From Planctomycetota bacterium (GTDB lineage: Bacteria > Planctomycetota > JACOTG01): a stretch of DNA of 46,574 nt. This document shows positions 34,958 through 42,251 of the stretch, one piece after another. Within the stretch, counting starts at the first letter, position 1; each line of letters opens with the position of its first letter. The translations under genes and the position numbers were made by a program. Where the stretch lies: positions 1-46,574 of the forward strand of contig JACOTG010000210.1 of NCBI GenBank assembly GCA_016178505.1, in the 5' to 3' direction. The notes under the pieces were generated by a model. It was not told the DNA's origin. It ran no database searches and saw nothing but the letters and a program-made list of their open reading frames with translations.

Positions 34958-36045
34958 CCACGCCGAAAGAAACCCTTTGGCCAATGGAGCCCCACACCAA
35001 AGCGAAACACGACATTCTTCGTCGCTACCTGCAAGCCTGGTTTCCGATCCTCAGTCGCTACAACGGTCGCATTGTCTACATTGACGGATTCTCCGGTCCG
35101 GGGTCCTACAGTGGCGGTGAACCCGGCTCACCGATCGTCGCGCTCGATGCGGCGATCGAGCATCGGCGCGCCTTGAAAAGCGAAGTCGTGTTCTGGTTCA
35201 TGGACGAGCGGGCGGACCGGATTGAGCACCTTCGGACGACGCTTTCCCGGAGGGAAATCCCACCGCAGTTCCGAATCCACGTCGAGTGCGGGACGTTTGA
35301 TCGAGCTTTCGGAAGTGCACTCGATGCCCTCGATTCCATGGGCAGCGCGATTGCGCCCACGTTCGTGTTCATAGACCCGTTTGGGTTCGCCGGAGCGCCG
35401 TTCAAGCTTGTCGAACGCCTTTTCAAGCATCCCAAATGCGAAGTCTTCATCACGTTCATGGTCGACTCGATCAATCGATTCATTGAGCATCCCAACGCCG
35501 AAGTGGTCAATCGCATCAATGAGATGTTTGGAACGTCGGACGCCGCCGATGTCGCGAAGACACCGGAGAATCGAATCGACCGCCTTCGGATGCTCTACCA
35601 GCGCGAGCTTCGAAAGAGGGCGCAGTTTGTCCGCTACTTTGAGATGCGAACACGAGACGACCGAATCCAGTACTACCTGTTTTTCGCCACGAAAAACGAG
35701 CTAGGGCACCTAAAAATGAAGGAAGCCATGTGGCGGGTCGATCCAGATGGTGCATTTCGTTTCTCGGATGCGACCGATCCAGCGCAGCTCGTCTTGTTCG
35801 GCAGCAACGTCTGCGCGGGGCTTGGCGCGGACATTCGAACGCGGTTTCGCGACGCTGGCGAGACTTCTGGAGCGATTGTCCGCCGCTACGTCGAGAACGA
35901 AACTGCATACCTCAAGAAACACATGACCGAAGCCTTGAAGGAAGAGGAGAAGGCCGGGAGGCTCCGCGTCGAAGCGACGAAGCATGGCGGGCAAGCGCGG
36001 CGTAAGGGGACCTTTCCAGACGACGCGAGATTGGTATTCCTGTGA
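34954..36045 (+). CDS. TcmP family protein (three-Cys-motif partner)
   Basis: The 363-residue protein matches the three-Cys-motif partner family by its start (KAKHDILRRYLQAWFPIL), VYIDGFSGPGSYSGG, the GSPIVALDAA helix, the FVFIDPFGFAG strand and the LGHLKMKEAMWRVDP segment. The fold is related to nucleotide-dependent methyltransferase-like domains, but the reaction is not established. The family is named for co-occurrence with DUF5131 (Gp37/Gp68), which lies just downstream, tail to tail. The ATG at 34954 has no binding site and overlaps the stop of a possible leader peptide. Confidence 0.85.
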   Translation: MTTPKETLWPMEPHTKAKHDILRRYLQAWFPILSRYNGRIVYIDGFSGPGSYSGGEPGSPIVALDAAIEHRRALKSEVVFWFMDERADRIEHLRTTLSRREIPPQFRIHVECGTFDRAFGSALDALDSMGSAIAPTFVFIDPFGFAGAPFKLVERLFKHPKCEVFITFMVDSINRFIEHPNAEVVNRINEMFGTSDAADVAKTPENRIDRLRMLYQRELRKRAQFVRYFEMRTRDDRIQYYLFFATKNELGHLKMKEAMWRVDPDGAFRFSDATDPAQLVLFGSNVCAGLGADIRTRFRDAGETSGAIVRRYVENETAYLKKHMTEALKEEEKAGRLRVEATKHGGQARRKGTFPDDARLVFL

Positions 36046-36115
36046 GGCGAGGGCTCGTTGGTGTCAGCCAATTCGGCCACGAGCGATCGGTGCGAAACTA
36101 GTGACTTGCCGTAGA

Positions 36116-36859
36116 CTAAACGGTCGTGCATTGGACAGGGAATTCGTCCCATGTCCGGCCGTCGAGGATTCGCCCGGTGCGATGTTTCCGAACGCCGCCC
36201 CATTGCTTGAAGAAGAACGCGACACCGGCCGTGACGCACTGGTCACGGATTTCTCGTACCCAGCGCCGATCGAGCGGGCGAGCACCGGGACCGCTTTCCC
36301 CGCCAACGATCACCCAATCGATTTCCCGGAGGTCGAGCGGACCAAGGCTTTCGAGAAGGGGTTCCACAGAGAGGAACCGAACGGCCGCCGTCGATGCCCG
36401 TAGGCCGTCGATCCGGGGTAGGCCGAAGGACTTGTCTTCGACGGAGACTCCGAGCCAGATGTGCCGGGCGGACGACAACCAGGGTTGAGCTTCTGTCCAC
36501 GACTGCAGGCGATCGGCTCGCTTCGTCAACACCTGGTAGGTGTGCTGGGGCGTCTCCCGCATCGCTTCAAAAACCCTCGCGAGGTATTCGTCCGGCACGA
36601 ACGCGCCGAAGAGATCGCTCATGCTGTTGACGAAGACGCGGCGCGGTGCACGCCATCGCGTCGGCTGGCTCAGTCGTTCAGGACGCAGCGTGGGGTCAAA
36701 CCCGGGAAAGAACGGGTGAAGCCTTCCGCCGGGGCTGACGGTGCCGCGAAAACGTTCGGCAAAGGTTTCCGCATAGCAGTGTTTACAGCCCGGGGAGACC
36801 TTTACGCATCCGGTGACGGGGTTCCAGGTCTCATCGGTCCATTCGATCTTGGTTCCCAT
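36116..36859 (-). CDS. DUF5131 (phage Gp37/Gp68) protein with three-Cys motif
   Basis: The 247-residue product carries Cys18, Cys25 and Cys28 in the motif GC-x6-C-x2-C (TGCVKVSPGCKHCYAE), the mark of the phage Gp37/Gp68 (DUF5131) family. A radical-SAM-like iron-sulphur role has been suggested, but the biochemistry is not known to me. Further family blocks are NPVTGC, VFVNSMSDLFGAFVPD, YQVLTKRADR and VIVGGESGPGARPL. GGAGGAAAC lies upstream of the ATG. It converges with TcmP, an unusual orientation for this pair, and follows the KorB-like gene by 82 bases on the same strand. Confidence 0.88.
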   Translation of the reverse strand: MGTKIEWTDETWNPVTGCVKVSPGCKHCYAETFAERFRGTVSPGGRLHPFFPGFDPTLRPERLSQPTRWRAPRRVFVNSMSDLFGAFVPDEYLARVFEAMRETPQHTYQVLTKRADRLQSWTEAQPWLSSARHIWLGVSVEDKSFGLPRIDGLRASTAAVRFLSVEPLLESLGPLDLREIDWVIVGGESGPGARPLDRRWVREIRDQCVTAGVAFFFKQWGGVRKHRTGRILDGRTWDEFPVQCTTV

Positions 36860-36941
36860 TGTTTCCTCCAGTTCATGCTCGCATACCAAAAGAGATCGTC
36901 CAATGGCCGCGCACTCCGCAGCGATTCTGCCCATGACGCTG

Positions 36942-37358
36942 TCAACGCTCGGACATCGGTTGCTCGTTCGCGGAATCGGCGGACCTTGCCGAGGATGGAG
37001 CTGCGGCCGCTTTCAGCGCCGTGAGTTGTCGGTTCCATTCGACCGACAGGGCCACTCGTCGGAGCCGCCGTTCGCTGAGGCGTAGCTCGCCGGCGAGAAG
37101 TCCCGCCTGCAGATCCGGCGACAAGAATCGCAGGTTCAAGATCTGAGTCAGCCGCGGACGACTGAGCGACAGCATTCGAGCGGCCGCGGCCGGCGATTGG
37201 ATCTCGCCGCTCTCGAGGAGTCGGTTGAGATGCCAGGAGAGTGCGAGCTGACGTGCGATGCGAGTCGTCGTCGGCGTCGGTGGAGACTGTGGGGGAGTGA
37301 CGGCTTCGCGTGGTCGATGCGTCGGCATCTTGAAAGTGATCGTCAGCGCGTCAGGCAC
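36942..37358 (-). CDS. KorB-like helix-turn-helix protein, last gene of the recombinase operon
   Basis: The 138-residue protein has a basic, Pro/Thr-rich N-terminal arm (residues 1-32). A helix-turn-helix follows (SPAAAARMLSLSRPRLTQIL), then LSPDLQAGLLAGELRLSERRLRR, close to KorB/ParB-type DNA-binding domains. A paralogue lies at 34445. The GTG at 37358 overlaps the serine recombinase stop by eight bases, with GGAG nine bases upstream. An internal ATG at 37328 is an alternative start. Such proteins commonly accompany large serine recombinases and may modulate them or the promoter. Confidence 0.7.
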   Translation of the reverse strand: MPDALTITFKMPTHRPREAVTPPQSPPTPTTTRIARQLALSWHLNRLLESGEIQSPAAAARMLSLSRPRLTQILNLRFLSPDLQAGLLAGELRLSERRLRRVALSVEWNRQLTALKAAAAPSSARSADSANEQPMSER

Positions 37359-38931
37359 GGGGTCTGCTCCGTTCCGCTGCGAGCGTCCGGATGCCGCACG
37401 GCCTCAACTTCACGGCGACGTCGCCGCTCTGACCGTCGAACGTGATTCGCTCGACGAGTAGTTGCAGGACGCGCGCCTTCTCGGCCGCGAAGAGTGCGCC
37501 CCAGATCTCGTCGAAGTCCGCGAGGGCGAGGCGGAGGTCGTCCTCATCGATCACGCCGGCTTCTAGTGCAGCCAGTTCCGCTCGGGCGCGGTCGATCCGG
37601 TGGCCGACTTCGGCGAGCTGCCCTTCGATCTCACCAAGACGCTCGAGTAGAGGAGAGCGCCCCGTTTCACCCTGGGCGATCGCATCGACGATATTCTGAC
37701 GTTCCGCGTTGAGCCTGCGGCGCTCCGCTTCGTGTCCCTGCAGTTCGGACTCCATCGCGGGCCGTCGCGTTAGAACGGCCGCCTTCGTCGCGTCGATTGT
37801 CGATGAGAGTAGCGACGGGTCCTGTCCGATCTGTCGGATGTGGGCGATCACCTCCGCATCCATCTTCGCGGTCGGGACCCGGCTCCCGGGGCACGCGGCT
37901 GCGCCCTGTTTGACGTACTTCGTGCAAACGTACGATTCATGCTGGCGTGGTCCCTTACTCGCACGGTGCCGCGACATCGCGGCGCCGCATCGGCACTGGA
38001 TGAGACCCGCGAGAAGGGCGCCCGACTCGACGGGTCGCCTCCACGTGCGCTTCCCGGCATGCTCACGTAGTTGGGCTTGGACCGCGTTCCACGTCTCTTC
38101 GTCGATGATCGCCTCATGCACGCCGTCAACGATCTCGCCGTCGCACCGGTTCTTGCCGACGTAGAGCGGGTTCGTGAGGAGCCAGCGAAGCGTGTTCTTC
38201 TCGAAGGGGGTTCCCGTCACGACATCGCCGCGCTGGTTCGTCCACGTCTTGTTGGTCCAGCCGCGTCGATTCAGTTCCGCGATGACGCCGAGCAAGGAAC
38301 CGAGCGAGAGGTAGAGCCGAAAGATGCCGCGCACGCGTTCGGCCTCGTCGCGATTCACGATCAACTTCTTCTCGACGACGTCGTAGCCGAGCACGGGTCG
38401 ACCGCCGGTCCATGCGCCTCGACGGCGTGACGCGACCATCTTGTCCCTGGTTCGTTCGGCGATCTGCGCTCGTTCAAATTCCGCGAAGCTCGCCAAGAGC
38501 TGCAGCGTGAGCCGTCCCATGCTCGTCGAGGTGTCGAACTGTTGAGTCACCGATGTAAACGCGACGCCGTGCTCTTCGAACAGTCGCATGATCTGCATGA
38601 AGTCGACTAGCGAGCGGCTCAGTCGATCGATCTTGTAGGTCGCGACGAGATCGATGGAGCCAGCCTCGACGTCGCGTTGCAGCTGTTGGAACGCAGGTCG
38701 CTCGACCGTCCCGCCCGAATAGCCGTGGTCGTTGTACTCGTACGGGAGTGCGATCCATCCCTCGTGCTTCCGGCTCGCGATGAACGACTCGACGGTTTCG
38801 CGCTGGGCCTGGATCGATCCGAACTCGAGGTCGTCGGCAACCGATTGGCGGCAGTAAATCGCGACGCGGATCTCTTTGCGCACGGGCTTGCTGCTCCCGT
38901 TCACGCGAGCGCGCGCCGCCGGCGAGATCAT
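37351..38931 (-). CDS. Large serine recombinase (resolvase/integrase family)
   Basis: The 526-residue protein is a large serine recombinase. The catalytic Ser30 lies in YCRQS, with EYNDHGYSGGTVERPAFQ, YKIDRLSRS and ERAQIAERTRDKM of the catalytic domain. A recombinase domain follows (about 175-290, GYDVVEKKLIVNRDEAERVRGIFRLY) and then a zinc ribbon with Cys pairs in CRCGAAMSR and YVCTKY. A coiled coil sits near residues 395-470. These enzymes cut and rejoin attachment sites and often need a directionality factor for excision. The ATG at 38931 overlaps the DUF2924 stop as ATGA. The enzyme probably moved this element, but no att pair was found. Confidence 0.93.
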   Translation of the reverse strand: MISPAARARVNGSSKPVRKEIRVAIYCRQSVADDLEFGSIQAQRETVESFIASRKHEGWIALPYEYNDHGYSGGTVERPAFQQLQRDVEAGSIDLVATYKIDRLSRSLVDFMQIMRLFEEHGVAFTSVTQQFDTSTSMGRLTLQLLASFAEFERAQIAERTRDKMVASRRRGAWTGGRPVLGYDVVEKKLIVNRDEAERVRGIFRLYLSLGSLLGVIAELNRRGWTNKTWTNQRGDVVTGTPFEKNTLRWLLTNPLYVGKNRCDGEIVDGVHEAIIDEETWNAVQAQLREHAGKRTWRRPVESGALLAGLIQCRCGAAMSRHRASKGPRQHESYVCTKYVKQGAAACPGSRVPTAKMDAEVIAHIRQIGQDPSLLSSTIDATKAAVLTRRPAMESELQGHEAERRRLNAERQNIVDAIAQGETGRSPLLERLGEIEGQLAEVGHRIDRARAELAALEAGVIDEDDLRLALADFDEIWGALFAAEKARVLQLLVERITFDGQSGDVAVKLRPCGIRTLAAERSRPRA

Positions 38932-39395
38932 CGCGACTTCCGCCGATTCGTCAGCCCGAAGAACAGCCGCGCATTCCACGCCTGACCGGTGATCGCTCGC
39001 GCGACGGCGGAGAGGCTCTGATACACCGCGTTCTCGTAATCGAATCCCTCGTCGGTGACGCGCACCGTGATCGACGTGCCGTGCCAAGTGCGCGTGAGGA
39101 TCGTGCCCGGCGCGAGATCCCCGGTCGCCGGCGGCCGCTTCAGATGTCCGGCGACGGTGCGCATTGACTCGGCCATCGGGAGATCAATCTCCGCGATCAG
39201 TTCCTCGAGTCGCGTGCGCGCGAGTTGACTCAATCCGCCGTATCGCTGTTCTTGAACCTTCCACGCGATGCGTTTCCACAGGTGCTCGCGATTTCTTATG
39301 CGCGGCTCTCGACCGAACGTCTCGCGATATCGGGCGATGAGGTCCGCCGTTGCCATCTGCCGCAGCTCTTCGATTTCCTGAACGACTGTCTTCAT
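38928..39395 (-). CDS. DUF2924 family protein
   Basis: The 155-residue product begins EIEELRQMATADLIARYRETFGREPR, followed by HLWKRIAWKVQEQRYGGLS, and ends GLTNRRKSR; this is the DUF2924 pattern. A domain with GTILTRTWHGTSITVRVTDEGF in the second half is typical. The family's role is unknown, but it regularly sits next to large serine recombinases in integrative elements and prophages. The ATG at 39395 overlaps the upstream gene's stop as ATGA. The gene's own stop overlaps the recombinase start. Confidence 0.85.
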   Translation of the reverse strand: MKTVVQEIEELRQMATADLIARYRETFGREPRIRNREHLWKRIAWKVQEQRYGGLSQLARTRLEELIAEIDLPMAESMRTVAGHLKRPPATGDLAPGTILTRTWHGTSITVRVTDEGFDYENAVYQSLSAVARAITGQAWNARLFFGLTNRRKSR

Positions 39396-39586
39396 GCCAC
39401 GTCCTTTCCGCGAGCGGTTTCCGCGTTGCTCGCTTCGTGGGGACATGAGGGCGCTCGCTCGCGGAAGGCATCAAGGTCAATTCCGCGTGAACCCGCGAGT
39501 CGCAGGTAGCCGCGCGAGAGGATCGCGGCCAGCTCGGTGAGCCGTTCCGCTTCGGTCATCACGGCGGGGTCCGAGAACGCTTTCAT
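39392..39586 (-). CDS. 64-residue protein associated with DUF2924
   Basis: The ATG at 39586 overlaps the stop of the SpoVG-like gene as ATGA, and its own stop overlaps the DUF2924 start. The 64-residue product has a helix (TEAERLTELAAILSRGYLRL) and an acidic C-terminal tail. Small proteins of this kind recur next to DUF2924 in integrative elements. Function unknown; the context suggests a recombination or replication accessory. Confidence 0.6.
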   Translation of the reverse strand: MKAFSDPAVMTEAERLTELAAILSRGYLRLAGSRGIDLDAFRERAPSCPHEASNAETARGKDVA

Positions 39587-39882
39587 CCGGCGATCCCTCG
39601 TTTGATCGGAAGCGCGGTGATGATCTGCCGCTCGATCTCTACACGCGACTCGAGGTCGAGTTCGTAGATGAACTTCTGGTGTTGCCGAGATGCAGATTGC
39701 TGCGGCCACGCGAGGACGACGAGCTGCCCGTGAGCGGCGCGGCCGATCGGGAGTTCCGACAATCGATGTTTGCCGTTGACGACGACACACGCCCATCCCA
39801 GCACGTCGTTGCTGGCGACGGCCGCGAACGCCAGCTGGAGATCGACGCTTGTGACGCTCAATCTCCTCGACGCCGTCGTCAT
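39583..39882 (-). CDS. SpoVG-like protein, copy 2
   Basis: The 99-residue product follows the SpoVG order: a first strand (VTSVDLQLAF), a W-A-x-V-V-V-N strand, the LSELPIG link, GQLVVLAWPQQ and a terminal helix ESRVEIERQII. SpoVG proteins bind DNA and RNA. A related 101-residue gene lies just upstream. The ATG at 39882 overlaps that gene's stop as ATGA. Overall identity to SpoVG is low, so the family call is tentative. Confidence 0.5.
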   Translation of the reverse strand: MTTASRRLSVTSVDLQLAFAAVASNDVLGWACVVVNGKHRLSELPIGRAAHGQLVVLAWPQQSASRQHQKFIYELDLESRVEIERQIITALPIKRGIAG

Positions 39883-40184
39883 CGCAGGGTCTCCGTGGCG
39901 CGGACGTGAGCGAGGACTTGCCGTTCGATCTCGACTCGCGCGCGATCGTGAACCGGATGCACGGCGAAATGCTGAAGGCCGAACTGGTCGCGATGGGCGG
40001 GATAAGAAAGGCGAAGGACTCCACTGTTCGTGCGGCGCACTGTTGCCTCGATGCGTAGATCCCTGTTCAGGACGAACGCAACGAAGCCGACCAAGCCCGT
40101 GCGCTGCCACTTCGCATCGGCCGCACGGAATCGAACGCCGCTCACCTCGATCGTCGGGAAAATTGATTCATCTCGCCTGAGCAT
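39879..40184 (-). CDS. SpoVG-like protein, copy 1
   Basis: The 101-residue product shares its ground plan with the next gene: VRFRAAD, a GFVAFVLNRDLRIE strand, RRTNSGVLRLSYPA and the C-terminal RVEIERQVL helix that matches RVEIERQII in copy 2. It resembles SpoVG (GLFVAMPS and STRGKIQDAVL positions) but is diverged. The ATG overlaps the TAA of the upstream helix-turn-helix gene as TAATG. Two tandem members suggest a duplication inside the element. Confidence 0.5.
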   Translation of the reverse strand: MLRRDESIFPTIEVSGVRFRAADAKWQRTGLVGFVAFVLNRDLRIEATVRRTNSGVLRLSYPAHRDQFGLQHFAVHPVHDRARVEIERQVLAHVRATETLR

Positions 40185-40513
40185 TACTGATGACTCTCCT
40201 TCTCACTCGACGGCCGTTGGGACCGCATGCGCCGCGACGGCGAGATCGCGTTGATGTACGCTCGGATCTCCGCCTCTGACATCGTCGCCACGTGGTTCTT
40301 CCAGAGCGCCGCGACGACCGCGTCCAACTTGAAGAGGTTGTGCTTGCGCACTCGAACGAACGGGATCTCGCGTCGTCGCGCCATCTCGTTGACCCATCGT
40401 CCACTCGGAGCCGCAACGATGACGGCCAGCTCGTCGGCCGTGAGGAGCGGGAGTCGCAGGCGCTCGACGAGCGCCAAGTCTTCGCGACGAAGTGCGGGTC
40501 GTTTATTGTTCAT
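40184..40513 (-). CDS. Helix-turn-helix (excisionase-like) protein
   Basis: The 109-residue product has a HTH_17/excisionase-type DNA-binding region, LPLLTADELAVIVAAPSGRWVNEMARRREIPFVRVRKHNLFKLDAVVAAL, in which the winged helix reads a recognition sequence. GGAGACCCCTA precedes the ATG at 40513, which lies 11 bases inside the upstream gene. A directionality factor for the serine recombinase or a local regulator are both possible. The C-terminal tail is basic. Confidence 0.65.
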   Translation of the reverse strand: MNNKRPALRREDLALVERLRLPLLTADELAVIVAAPSGRWVNEMARRREIPFVRVRKHNLFKLDAVVAALWKNHVATMSEAEIRAYINAISPSRRMRSQRPSSEKESHQ

Positions 40514-41414
40514 TAGGGGTCTCCTTGTCGTGATCGCGATGCCACCTCCGGATGACGATCTCAGCCGCGCGCTCGCTCTCCGGAGTTCGACCGACGCCCG
40601 GCACGTCGGCGAGTTCGTCGAATGCGTCGATGGAGTCAAACGCCAATCTCGTTCGTGGTCGCGCCCACCACGCGAGGCCGACCGGTTCGTCGCGCGTGCA
40701 GCATGGGCAGCTCGGAGAGTCGAGCGCGGACGCACCGCCCGGGCGAGCGGCGTTGCGATGCAGTGCCGGCGATGCGTTCGTGCGTTGTGCGAACGGCTGA
40801 ACCCAGACGCCGCGCGAACCGTCTCGGAGTCGCGTCCACCGACCGGCGCCGATCGTCGCTGGATCGTGAGAGCGGACGAACCGGCGGACCGCGTCCTCGG
40901 CCGAGCGCCGACACCACTCGTCCTTGCCGAGGGCTCGGGTCGTCGCGTCGACGACGACGCGGTACTCGGCCGGCCAGAGTTCGACACCGGGAGGAAGCAC
41001 GCGAGCGCCATCTCCGGCGACCCAGCGATCGAAGAAGGCGTCGGCAATGGATCCGGCGCGGCGTCGAGAGACGACCTTCGTCATCGTGCGGACCCACAGC
41101 TCGAGCACCTTCCGACCGCGGTGCCGCGCGGATCGATCGGGTGAGGACGACGGCACCGACTCGCCAGAGGGCGCCTCCGCAGAGACACAAGTCGAGGATT
41201 CACGGGGCGATTTGGCGGTTGTGTCAGCGTCAGCAGCAGAACTCAAGGTCTCGATGAGGGCCGCGCTGTGACGGCGAAGGAGATCTAGCAGCTCGAGCGT
41301 GACCTTCGCCTTGGGTCGGTATCGAAGGCGTCCGGTCACCACTCGAATCTCGATTCCGCGTCGAGCGAGTTCGAAGAGAAGGGAATCGACGCCGGCGGTG
41401 CAGTCGGTCGTCAT
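40503..41414 (-). CDS. Protein with TubC-N-like docking domain, unknown function
   Basis: Residues 1-50 (VDSLLFELARRGIEIRVVTGRLRYRPKAKVTLELLDLLRRHSAALIETL) resemble the TubC N-terminal docking domain, which pairs proteins. The linker that follows contains one unit (ADADTT to VSAEA) of the repeat cassettes found in the upstream primase gene. The C-terminal ~200 residues are Trp/Arg-rich with a CPCC motif (SPSCPCCTRDE) and look like a DNA- or zinc-binding module. GGAGGAAG precedes the ATG at 41414, which overlaps the primase stop as ATGA. It probably docks on the primase or another replication partner. Confidence 0.65.
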   Translation of the reverse strand: MTTDCTAGVDSLLFELARRGIEIRVVTGRLRYRPKAKVTLELLDLLRRHSAALIETLSSAADADTTAKSPRESSTCVSAEAPSGESVPSSSPDRSARHRGRKVLELWVRTMTKVVSRRRAGSIADAFFDRWVAGDGARVLPPGVELWPAEYRVVVDATTRALGKDEWCRRSAEDAVRRFVRSHDPATIGAGRWTRLRDGSRGVWVQPFAQRTNASPALHRNAARPGGASALDSPSCPCCTRDEPVGLAWWARPRTRLAFDSIDAFDELADVPGVGRTPESERAAEIVIRRWHRDHDKETPNEQ

Positions 41415-42251
41415 GGCACTTCCTCCCAATCGTCGCCGTCGGGCGCTGGGTGGCCTTCGGGTGGAGCCGTCGGCGACAGATCCTCGGACTCCTCGCGGAT
41501 CGGGTGAGTTGTGTCAGCGTCAGCGGTAGATGTCTGGCGATGGGTTAACCGCTCTGAGTCGTCGACGGCTTGACCGTCGATCCGTGCGTCCGGTGTGTGT
41601 GACGGCGCCCTCGCCGACACATCACCGACCGCTTCGCTGATCTCGACGGTTGTGTCCGCGTCAGCAGCGTCGGTGCGGGTCTCCGAATGGACCCCACGCG
41701 GAAGGGGGCGCCTCGGGAGCGGGCGATAAGGACCGGGTTCGGTAGCTCCCCGCTTTGGGTCGGCATTGGGTGCTGACGCTGACTCAACTCTGTCGGCCGG
41801 CGGGTTCTCACCGGTTGTGTCGTTGTCAGCGAGGCCTCGCGCGGCTTCGTCGGTGGTTCGACCGTCTGCGAGCACTTCATCGGTCCGAGCTGGCGAACTC
41901 GCCGTTGAACGCGGTGCTGACGCTGACACATCTTCAGGAATCGACCGACCGTCGGGAGTTGTGTCTTTCTGGGCGGGAAGGTGGGGGGCCCGGTGGCCGA
42001 CACCCCCCGCGCCGCCGACGCTCGCGTCGTGTGGCCCGACTTGTGATGCTGACGCTGACCGAACCTCGCGGGGTGCCGGATTCGTCCGGGTTGTGTCGGC
42101 AGCGGCGGGCTCGTGAGTCTCACCCGCTGCGGCGGTGTTGCCCTGGTCCCCGTCATCCTCCATGGGTGCTGAGTGCAGGTCTGCATCTGCTGCTGACGCT
42201 GACAGATCCTCACCATCTTGCGAACCCACAGGCGTTGTGTCGGATTCGACG
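41173..42251. repeat. Seven paired inverted-repeat cassettes in the primase tail and next gene
   Basis: Each cassette has an arm like GCTGACGCTGACAC followed by an arm like GTGTCAGCGTCAGC, its exact reverse complement. Right arms begin 45 bases after left arms in six cassettes (left starts 41466, 41607, 41772, 41916, 42048, 42193); the seventh (41173) is degenerate with 48. Clean right arms are at 41221, 41511 and 41652; clean left arms at 41772, 41916, 42048 and 42193. Cassettes 1-3 have a poor left arm and 4-7 a poor right arm, so few would make perfect hairpins. The cassette at 41173 lies in the downstream gene. Read leftward, cassettes encode DTT-x9-x-SASA peptides. DNA between cassettes is not alike. 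Confidence 0.8.

Noticed and set aside
41173..42251. CRISPR array at the cassette series
   Set aside because: The repeats are internal to a coding gene, are paired inverted motifs rather than direct repeats, the spacing between cassettes varies, and no cas gene is near.
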